From positions 1 through 35,156 of IMG/VR virus record IMGVR_UViG_3300045051_000195: DNA of 35,156 nt; one strand, given 5' to 3'. This stretch comes from a virus. Made by a program: the position numbers and the translations under genes. Shown in pieces: positions 23,701 to 28,637 of the stretch. Under the pieces are notes generated by a model, which was given only the letters and a program-made list of their open reading frames with translations, made no database searches and was not told the DNA's origin. How positions within the stretch are numbered: the first letter of the stretch is position 1; each line of letters begins with the position of its first letter.

Positions 23701-24009
23701 ATGCGCGTAACCATATCCGCCGAGCGCCTTTACAAACTTATAGAGCCCATCATGGAGGATGGATTCACCTTCGAGGTGACGCTTGTGGAAAACGAAGACC
23801 CGGTAGGCGTCGGAGCCCACGACCGAATCAAGTACAAAACCTCTTACGAAGTGGAAACTACCACGGCCCAGGACGAGGAGGCGCTAAACGATTCTCGGCT
23901 AATCGCCGCCGCCGTCCACAGCGCCATCCAGAAGGAGCGCAGCCGGATCGTCAAGGAAGAGGCGGACAAGATTATTAAACAGGCTGAAAAGGAAGGAGCG
24001 CCTGTTTAA
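23701..24009 (+). CDS. Unknown acidic protein with C-terminal helix (102 aa)
   Basis: Starts at ATG 23701 two bases after the previous stop, with GGAAGGGGG upstream. The first 60 residues mix strand and helix (YKLIEPIMEDGFTFEVTLVE) and the last 40 form a charged helix or coiled coil. It is the last gene of the + strand early operon, 20 bases from the terminator. No family recognised. Confidence 0.55.
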   Translation: MRVTISAERLYKLIEPIMEDGFTFEVTLVENEDPVGVGAHDRIKYKTSYEVETTTAQDEEALNDSRLIAAAVHSAIQKERSRIVKEEADKIIKQAEKEGAPV

Positions 24010-24029
24010 CGCTGGAAAGTTGAAAAAGC

Positions 24030-24060
24030 AAAGCCCCTGCCGAAAGGTAGGGGCTTTTTT
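24030..24060. terminator. Bidirectional Rho-independent terminator
   Basis: AAAGCCCCTGCC, loop GAAA, GGTAGGGGCTTT with T runs on both sides. It lies between the convergent genes ending at 24009 (+) and 24080 (-). Confidence 0.9.
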
Positions 24061-24079
24061 CTTTCTCCTGTCGTTTAGG

Positions 24080-24346
24080 TTATTCTGATTTCAGCCGGTC
24101 GATTTCCTTAAGCAGCTCGAAGACGATGCCCACGTATGGCGGAATGGCTCTCTCTCCCAGCCGCCAGCGCCGGATATTCTGCGGAGTCACGCCTAAAGCG
24201 GCTGCGGCGTCCTTGGCAAAACGCCAGCGTTTGATTTCCTCGGTGAACTGTTCGGCGGTCATGGCAGAGCTTTTATGTGCTACTTCGCCGGGATACATTT
24301 TCTCCTTAACCGTTATTTTCACTTGTTTAGTCTTTGTAAAAAGCAT
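24080..24346 (-). CDS. HTH regulator at the end of the accessory operon
   Basis: An 88-residue protein whose C-terminal half is a helix-turn-helix: RWRFAKDAAAALGVTPQNIR followed by RWRLGERAIPPYV, then an acidic helix. The first 30 residues are basic and probably flexible. AAAGGAGG precedes the ATG. It is the last gene of the - strand accessory operon, where phages often keep a self-limiting repressor of that operon (as Aca proteins do for anti-CRISPR genes). Which promoter it controls is unknown; the one at 26878-26906 is the obvious candidate. Confidence 0.75.
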   Translation of the reverse strand: MLFTKTKQVKITVKEKMYPGEVAHKSSAMTAEQFTEEIKRWRFAKDAAAALGVTPQNIRRWRLGERAIPPYVGIVFELLKEIDRLKSE

Positions 24347-24375
24347 CTTAAAGCCTCCTTTTTCCTTAAAGCGGC

Positions 24376-24654
24376 TTAGAACCTTTCTCCGGTGAAGTCG
24401 TGAATGTCGATCTTGGTTTCGCCGTGAAACTGTATCCGGTAGGCCGTAAGCCTCGCCAGTTCCACGTCCAGTTTAAAATCGCCGGTATAGAAGTCGGCAA
24501 GGGCTTCTACGCCGCCGTCCGGCAAGTGGCCGTACACGATGGTTATGGCGTAGTCGGGGCTGTCTGCCGGGGCGTCCATGCGCTCCACCTCGCCGGGGGT
24601 TGCGCCTTTAGAGCAACAGGCTATTTCGAGAGCGTCAAATTTCATGGGGGTCAT
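24376..24654 (-). CDS. Unknown small acidic protein (92 aa)
   Basis: Read from ATG 24654, which overlaps the upstream stop (TGATG). It is mixed alpha/beta and acidic, with EIACCSKGATPGEVERM near the N-terminus and TAYRIQFHGETKIDIHDF near the C-terminus. No family recognised; the tight coupling makes it a genuine gene. Confidence 0.6.
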   Translation of the reverse strand: MTPMKFDALEIACCSKGATPGEVERMDAPADSPDYAITIVYGHLPDGGVEALADFYTGDFKLDVELARLTAYRIQFHGETKIDIHDFTGERF

Positions 24655-24986
24655 CACAGCACCTCCGTCAGTACGCGGAAGGATTTAAAGGTGTTGTTCT
24701 CTATCGTCACCTCTACGGGGATGCCTACCAGTTCCGAAACGTCATTTACCTCGGCGTCGCGGAGTATCTGTCCTATCTCCATTACGGCCTCGGCAAGAGT
24801 CTTGGCGCGGTCTTCCACCGTCCATTTGGCGTGTTCGGAGGGGCCATCAAACCATGCGGCGCGAACCCATCCGCCGATTCCCCAACCCTTGCCCACGAAG
24901 GCCATTTCGAAGCCTATCATCGCGTCTTGATACCCGCAGAATCCAACCCGAACGCTGGATATTTTAGCTAACTTTTTCTCTTCCAT
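24654..24986 (-). CDS. Conserved phage protein of unknown function (110 aa)
   Basis: A 110-residue protein of a type I recognise from many tailed phages: VRVGFCGYQDAMIGFEMAFV, GKGWGIGGWVRAAW, an AEAVMEIGQILRDAEVNDV helix and a C-terminus of PVEVTIENNTFKSFRVLTEV. Its job is not known to me. GGAAGGAAAC precedes ATG 24986. Confidence 0.7.
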   Translation of the reverse strand: MEEKKLAKISSVRVGFCGYQDAMIGFEMAFVGKGWGIGGWVRAAWFDGPSEHAKWTVEDRAKTLAEAVMEIGQILRDAEVNDVSELVGIPVEVTIENNTFKSFRVLTEVL

Positions 24987-25026
24987 TTTGTTTCCTTCCT
25001 TTCGTAAGTTTCCTTAAAGGCTAGAA

Positions 25027-25191
25027 TCAGCCGTAAATGATGTACCAGGCGACAGGCGGGCCGAGCAAGAGAAAGCAAATCAGCACGTCAAGCGCAAGCC
25101 GGGTAAAAAACCTTAAGGACGAGCCCGTGGGATCGTCGCAGCCGTCGATAAATTTCCTTAAGCGGTCGATGTAGGCGGTCAGGCGGTTCAT
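25027..25191 (-). CDS. Small membrane protein (54 aa)
   Basis: A 54-residue frame whose ATG overlaps the upstream stop (ATGA). The first half is basic and helical, the second half one membrane helix (LDVLICFLLLGPPVAWYIIY, about residues 34-53). The positive N-terminus suggests it lies inside the cell. Role unknown; it could be an envelope-acting early peptide. Confidence 0.55.
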   Translation of the reverse strand: MNRLTAYIDRLRKFIDGCDDPTGSSLRFFTRLALDVLICFLLLGPPVAWYIIYG

Positions 25192-25385
25192 GCTTCACCC
25201 CTTAACGACCTTTGGACAGCGGTAACGGACTTAAAAACCGGACCGCCTTCCCTACACCCCTTTGGGAAGTACTGATATCCGCTCTTAACCTTGCGGATTG
25301 CCCCAACGATTATGCCGTCGAGCCGCACCTTGAGGGGTTCTACGCTGCAAGGCTCCTCGCCTTCCCTGTACAAGTATTCCAGCAT
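25188..25385 (-). CDS. Conserved small phage protein (65 aa)
   Basis: A 65-residue protein with VRLDGIIVGAIRKVKSGYQY and FPKGCREGGPVFKSV, a pattern familiar from early regions of other phages, function unknown. GGAGG lies 8 bases before its ATG. Confidence 0.7.
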   Translation of the reverse strand: MLEYLYREGEEPCSVEPLKVRLDGIIVGAIRKVKSGYQYFPKGCREGGPVFKSVTAVQRSLRGEA

Positions 25386-25388
25386 TTT

Positions 25389-25466
25389 TCAATCCTCCAA
25401 TCTCAGGTAAAGGTCGATCAGTGTGCCGGATTCAATCGCGGCTTCAAGGTCGGCAAGAGTGGGCAT
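25389..25466 (-). CDS. Possible 25-residue acidic protein
   Basis: ATG 25466 to TGA 25389 reads 25 codons with a helical, acidic peptide (TLADLEAAIESGTLIDLYLR). It fills the gap between neighbouring genes, and the next gene's ribosome site lies in its last codons. Only weak GAAGAA precedes it. Confidence 0.4.
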   Translation of the reverse strand: MPTLADLEAAIESGTLIDLYLRLED

Positions 25467-25468
25467 TT

Positions 25469-25669
25469 TCAGGTTCTTCTGCGTATTTTGTCAGTCCACG
25501 CGCCGTTGATGTAGTAAAGGACTTTGCGTCCGCCTCGTTTACCTACAATCGTCCTCATGGAGATACCGCCATAGGTTTGGTGGATAACCAAGTCGCCGCA
25601 GGCTAGTTCTGTTGCTATGAGCCCTTTCTTTTCTGCGTCATTCTTCGCCTTCGCTTGTGCCGGTGTCAT
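25469..25669 (-). CDS. Unknown small basic protein (66 aa)
   Basis: ATG 25669 is chosen because GAAGGAG lies 6 bases upstream; an ATG two codons earlier is too close, and much longer in-frame starts would overlap the neighbouring gene. The N-terminus is a charged helix and residues 20-55 look beta-rich (DLVIHQTYGGISMRTIVGKR). No family recognised. Confidence 0.55.
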   Translation of the reverse strand: MTPAQAKAKNDAEKKGLIATELACGDLVIHQTYGGISMRTIVGKRGGRKVLYYINGAWTDKIRRRT

Positions 25670-25739
25670 CTCCATCTCCTTCTCTTCAGGTTTAACCGCT
25701 CTCTGAATGCCCCTCTTGCGAAGGGCAAACAGGCAGGGG

Positions 25740-26003
25740 TTAAACGCGGACGGCTTTCTCAAGGCTAGGCAGTTTCCACCAGCAGCAGTGTTTGGTCTTG
25801 CGGGAACTGCCGCAGAAACAGCCCTTATTGCGCATCGAGTTCTTGCGGCGGAAAGGTGACTTCGGCAGAATGAGACGCTGGCGCAGAGAAATCTTTTCTT
25901 TCTTGGGCGGCGTGATGGGGGCGTTAAGGTACACAACCTTTTCTTTCTTGGGCGGGAGAACGAAGGATTTTACTTTGTCGGCGATGCGTTTCAAAATTCC
26001 CAT
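25740..26003 (-). CDS. Basic protein ending in a SEC-C-like zinc motif
   Basis: An 87-residue, strongly basic protein. The C-terminal CFCGSSRKTKHCCW (62-75; cysteines 62, 64, 73, 74) matches the SEC-C zinc motif, which in SecA tails binds SecB and ribosomes. The N-terminal part holds two copies of PPKKEK (17-22, 32-37) in a repeated stretch. AAGGAGG lies before ATG 26003. A phage protein this short with this tail might bind a host nucleoprotein or translocation factor; that is a guess. Confidence 0.65.
   Translation of the reverse strand: MGILKRIADKVKSFVLPPKKEKVVYLNAPITPPKKEKISLRQRLILPKSPFRRKNSMRNKGCFCGSSRKTKHCCWWKLPSLEKAVRV
25893..25955. repeat. Two 18-bp direct repeats within the SEC-C-like gene
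   Basis: CTTTTCTTTCTTGGGCGG occurs at 25893-25910 and 25938-25955 (45 bases apart), encoding the two PPKKEK copies on the - strand. It marks a small internal duplication. Confidence 0.85.
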
Positions 26004-26013
26004 TGTTGCCTCC

Positions 26014-26094
26014 TTACATTGACCGCTTGAGCGCGGCGCGTTTGATCTGTGCGGTGCGAAGAATGGATGCTTTTATTTCAGAGGGAGTACGCAT
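26014..26094 (-). CDS. Small basic peptide (26 aa)
   Basis: A 26-codon frame with a strong AGGAGG 8 bases before ATG 26094, ending just before the next gene's ribosome site. The peptide is basic and helical (SEIKASILRTAQIKRAALKR). The ribosome site and tight packing favour a true gene. Confidence 0.55.
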   Translation of the reverse strand: MRTPSEIKASILRTAQIKRAALKRSM

Positions 26095-26097
26095 GGG

Positions 26098-26478
26098 TTA
26101 TGCCTCCTGAGCGTTGGCGATTGCGTCGGCGAAAACGCTGTCAACAGCGGCCTTCTCGTCGGCGTTCAGGGCAAGGTATGCCTTGCGGGCATAGTTGCCA
26201 GGGCAAAAGCATTCGAGCGCGGCGACCATCTGCGAAAGGATAGCGGCCCGGTTCAACCTCTTATTGGCGACAACCTCCTTGGCTATCACGTAAGAGCCGT
26301 AGCCGTAGTTGCCGTCCAGAAGGAAGCCGACGCGCACGGCAAGGGCTGAGGGGTCACGCAGGAGGCTTGCGAAGTCGGCGAATGCCTCTTTGCGCTCGGC
26401 AAGAGGCGCGGATTCATTGCGGGTAAGTTGCTTATGGTAGAGGGCTCTCTCGTTGGTTTCGTACAGTGTGATATTCAT
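26098..26478 (-). CDS. Unknown helical phage protein (126 aa)
   Basis: A 126-residue mostly helical protein: ETNERALYHKQLTRNESAPL at the start, GNYGYGSYVIAKEVVANKRL in the middle and a C-terminal Ala-rich helix. Its middle resembles phage early proteins of unknown function. GGAAGGATAAC precedes ATG 26478. Its stop lies inside the ribosome site of the next gene. Confidence 0.65.
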   Translation of the reverse strand: MNITLYETNERALYHKQLTRNESAPLAERKEAFADFASLLRDPSALAVRVGFLLDGNYGYGSYVIAKEVVANKRLNRAAILSQMVAALECFCPGNYARKAYLALNADEKAAVDSVFADAIANAQEA

Positions 26479-26530
26479 TGTTATCCTTCCTTCCTTGTTG
26501 TGGTCTCATCAGTACCGGCATGACCGGCAG

Positions 26531-26546
26531 ACCGCCCGGAGGCGGT
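26531..26546. promoter_or_regulatory. Small hairpin between accessory operon genes
   Basis: ACCGCC-CGGA-GGCGGT can fold on either strand, in the 76-base gap between genes at 26555 and 26478. No clear T run follows on the - strand, so it may be an attenuator or mRNA processing/stability element rather than a terminator. Confidence 0.35.
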
Positions 26547-26554
26547 TTCGACCT

Positions 26555-26830
26555 TTAGGCCGTCCTCAACTCGGGATTATTGGGGTACGTTGGGTGGGAC
26601 ACGCAGTGTCTTTCCCTGTTAGAAAGTTCCCCTTTTTGGGTGATAAAAAAGTCAGTATTGTTTAACCAGTCGGAGTCACTGGAAAACAGGAGCGGGTAGC
26701 TATTCCCGTTGGGCATGGGTTTACGCGCCCAGTCGGGTATATGCTCGCCTGTGTGACGATGGACAAAACGCGCCTTTGCTTCTTCCTGTAGTTTGCGGCA
26801 TAGGTGAGAGCCGTTGATTAACATGGTCAT
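26555..26830 (-). CDS. Conserved phage early protein (91 aa)
   Basis: Read from ATG 26830 with AAGGAAGG upstream; a longer in-frame start would run into the promoter. This protein type is common in tailed phages: RFVHRHTGEHIPDWARKPMP, NGNSYPLLFSSDSDWLNNTD and a KGELSNRERHCVSHPTYPN end. Function unknown to me. It is the first gene of the - strand accessory operon. Confidence 0.75.
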   Translation of the reverse strand: MTMLINGSHLCRKLQEEAKARFVHRHTGEHIPDWARKPMPNGNSYPLLFSSDSDWLNNTDFFITQKGELSNRERHCVSHPTYPNNPELRTA

Positions 26831-26877
26831 ATTGTGCCTTCCTTTCCTGTGTGGGGTTTCTCTTACCTCTTGACTAT

Positions 26878-26906
26878 AGACTACCACTCCACTGGAACGG
26901 CGTCAA
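26878..26906 (-). promoter_or_regulatory. Promoter of the - strand accessory operon
   Basis: On the - strand TTGACG (26906-26901), exactly 17 bases, then TAGTCT (26883-26878), about 48 bases before the first gene. A CTTGAC/GTCAAG inverted repeat brackets the promoter, suiting operator control. Confidence 0.6.
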
Positions 26907-27184
26907 GGGAATAGGTAAATTATTTTTACGGATCGATAAAATAAATAAGGCTGGCTCTTATGCGACAAAAGGCCCCAAAAAGTATATAAGGAGGCTTAAT
27001 AAGCTTATTAACGGCTTATTAATTTTATTCGTGTTACGAATAGCTTATGCGTAGCACAAACTGGGTTAATTAACCCACCTGAGACCTCGACTGTAGAATA
27101 TTCTACACATTGTAACGCTTGTATCACAAAGGAACCGTTACAAGCATTACAAGCAGACAAAAATAAGCTCCAAAAAAATAGTTC
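26907..27184. other. Palindrome-rich, AT-rich non-coding region (control region or origin candidate)
   Basis: No convincing gene. Perfect palindromes: 26996-27011 (TTAATAAGCTTATTAA), 27063-27076 (GGGTTAATTAACCC) and 27092-27107 (TGTAGAATATTCTACA); an interrupted one at 27027-27041 (ATTCGT-GTT-ACGAAT). A larger imperfect inverted repeat spans 27109-27153, with TTACAAG twice in its right arm (27138-27144, 27147-27153). The order between divergent operons and the low GC suit protein binding for transcription control or replication initiation; neither is shown. Confidence 0.5.
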
Positions 27185-27215
27185 TTGACAACATACCCCT
27201 TTCCCCCCTTACAAT
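27185..27215 (+). promoter_or_regulatory. Probable promoter of the packaging/late genes
   Basis: A perfect TTGACA (27185-27190) and TACAAT (27210-27215) are separated by 19 bases, longer than ideal. It points toward the terminase genes. A C-rich spacer lies between. Confidence 0.5.
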
Positions 27216-27231
27216 CCCCCCATACCTATAT

Positions 27232-27259
27232 CGGCTCCCGCCCTGAAGGCGGGGAGCCG
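27232..27259 (+). promoter_or_regulatory. Strong hairpin in the late leader
   Basis: CGGCTCCCGCC, loop CTGAA, GGCGGGGAGCCG pair with one bulged base, just downstream of the promoter at 27185-27215. No T run follows, so it is probably an RNA structure for stability, antitermination or processing. A second hairpin, GC-capped with a T/A stem, lies at 27326-27349. Confidence 0.5.
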
Positions 27260-27423
27260 CTAGATAAGTAAGTACTTATATGTAAGAGTTTTACAAAATT
27301 TTAAAACCCGCGAAGAGAGACAAGCCGCTTTTTTTTTGAGAAAAAAGCGTCTATCCACATAAGGTGGTAAGACGTAAGAAACCAACCGTAAGATCACCCC
27401 CAGCCAAGGGAGGCACAAAGCGA

Positions 27424-27513
27424 ATGGTTAAAAGCGGAACCCCAAAACGCGGGGGCAAGTGCTACGGCCTCCAGCCCTCCAAAACCCCCAAGTCAAAAGC
27501 GGGCAGGGAATAA
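27424..27513 (+). CDS. Possible 29-residue basic protein before terminase
   Basis: GGGAGG precedes ATG 27424; the 29-codon frame ends directly at the small terminase start. The peptide is very basic (VKSGTPKRGGKCYGLQPSKT), suggesting nucleic-acid binding. It may alternatively be a leader for translational coupling. Confidence 0.45.
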   Translation: MVKSGTPKRGGKCYGLQPSKTPKSKAGRE

Positions 27514-28011
27514 ATGAGTGCTTCCCGTCCACGACTTGACGAGACTTGGACTCCCGCAGCTGCAAAGGCAGCACTCCAAGCGTATTTCGATGACGCAGAC
27601 ACCAGTGAAAAGCCCAAGTGTAATTCTGGCATAGCCCTCACCCTCGGCTGTTCCCTCCGTATACTACAAAGGTATCTCGTTGAACGCGAAGACTCGCCCC
27701 TCTACCCTGTAATAGAGTGGGCCTTCACTACGGTAGAACTGCAAGACGAAGAGTTGATGAAGACGCCAGGGAATAGAAACTCAGGCGGTCCGATGTTCGC
27801 CCTCAAAAACCGAGGTTGGAAGGATACCCAGACGATCGACCAGAGCGTAAGGGTTACGGACTCCACCGCCGACCTGTTTAAAGCCCTGGAATCGTCGGAT
27901 TTGTTTAGCCTGACTAAAGATTTACCCTCCTCGCCTCCTGTTCCGGCAGCTTCTGCGCCTTCCGTTGAGAGCAAGGCGGATAAGTCTAATGATTCCGGTG
28001 ACTTACATTAA
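27514..28011 (+). CDS. terS: Terminase small subunit
   Basis: A 165-residue DNA-recognition subunit of the packaging motor. The central region has ITLGC-like HTH character (GIALTLGCSLRILQRYL), and GGPMFALKNRGWKDTQTIDQ is the recognisable small-terminase phrase near residues 90-110. The C-terminal 45 residues are Pro/Ser-rich and probably flexible. It begins right after the small basic frame and leads the virion operon, ahead of the large subunit. In headful phages the packaging start (pac) often lies in or near this gene. Confidence 0.8.
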   Translation: MSASRPRLDETWTPAAAKAALQAYFDDADTSEKPKCNSGIALTLGCSLRILQRYLVEREDSPLYPVIEWAFTTVELQDEELMKTPGNRNSGGPMFALKNRGWKDTQTIDQSVRVTDSTADLFKALESSDLFSLTKDLPSSPPVPAASAPSVESKADKSNDSGDLH

Positions 28012-28034
28012 GGTAGCAAGATAACATAATGTTA

Positions 28035-28089
28035 CTTATCGGACGTTAGCCAAAGTAAAAGGGTTTTAGTATCGGTAACGTCTGATAAG
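28035..28089. repeat. 14-bp inverted repeat between the terminase genes
   Basis: CTTATCGGACGTTA (28035-28048) and TAACGTCTGATAAG (28076-28089) are inverted copies with one mismatch, 27 bases apart. A GGGGTACCCC palindrome follows at 28113-28122. Candidate protein site, pac-related site or mRNA stem-loop; nothing else non-coding is seen here until 28210. Confidence 0.6.
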
Positions 28090-28209
28090 TAGGCGGGGTT
28101 ACAGGGGATAGGGGGGTACCCCATGAAGTCGAATTGGTATTATTAATATAAGGCTCACTAAATTCCTCGCCCTAAAACAAAAGTGGCGACAATCTGGAGG
28201 GAGGTAAGC

Positions 28210-28287
28210 GTGGATTATACCTATTGTGACGCGTGTGGCGGGGTCGTGGAGAACGGCAAGTGCATCAAGTGTGGGGCAGGATGCTGA
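28210..28287 (+). CDS. Micro zinc-ribbon protein (25 aa)
   Basis: GTG 28210 after a strong GGAGGGAGG opens 25 codons with YCDACGG and KCIKCGAGC, two CxxC pairs spaced like a tiny zinc ribbon. The ribosome site and the zinc pattern together make it credible. Role unknown. Confidence 0.5.
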   Translation: MDYTYCDACGGVVENGKCIKCGAGC

Positions 28288-28357
28288 GACTGACGGGCCT
28301 CTCGTGAAGGGGCAGGAGCGGTTTTAAAGGCAAAGAGAATAAAAGGGAGGATTGGAG

Positions 28358-28417
28358 ATGGTGACGGTACTCTGTATCCTGGTGGCTATTGCGGCGATCA
28401 AGATAATTTTAAGCTAA
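28358..28417 (+). CDS. 19-residue hydrophobic (single-span) peptide
   Basis: GGGAGG 7 bases before ATG 28358 opens a 19-codon frame that is almost all hydrophobic with one lysine near the end (VTVLCILVAIAAIKIILS), enough for one membrane helix. It lies 20 bases before the next gene. Too short to classify. Confidence 0.4.
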   Translation: MVTVLCILVAIAAIKIILS

Positions 28418-28436
28418 GAGGCAGGAGGGCAGGCGC

Positions 28437-28637
28437 ATGATACTCAAGGCGATAATAGGCGATACCACGCAGCTCGTAGAGGTGCAGGACTTGCAGAAGG
28501 TGAATATAGAGAGGGGGGTGGCGCGGATAAACTACGATTTCGGCGGCAACTCCTACTTTTGCGACCGGCTGCATATCCTGAACGATAAGGGCGATACGAT
28601 AGACACCTATCGGCCCAAGGGGACGACCCCGAGATGA
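28437..28637 (+). CDS. Unknown small beta-rich protein (66 aa)
   Basis: A 66-residue protein with alternating hydrophobic residues (VARINYDFGGNSYFCDRLHI) suggestive of a small beta barrel. CAGGAGG precedes the ATG. Its TGA overlaps the large terminase start (ATGA), so the two are coupled. Role unknown. Confidence 0.6.
   Translation: MILKAIIGDTTQLVEVQDLQKVNIERGVARINYDFGGNSYFCDRLHILNDKGDTIDTYRPKGTTPR

Noticed and set aside
26851-27054. 67-codon + strand open frame
   Set aside because: It begins inside the - strand leader and promoter, lacks a ribosome site and crosses the palindromes.
27232-27259. Rho-independent terminator
   Set aside because: The hairpin is strong but no T run follows and it lies just after a promoter reading into the terminase genes.
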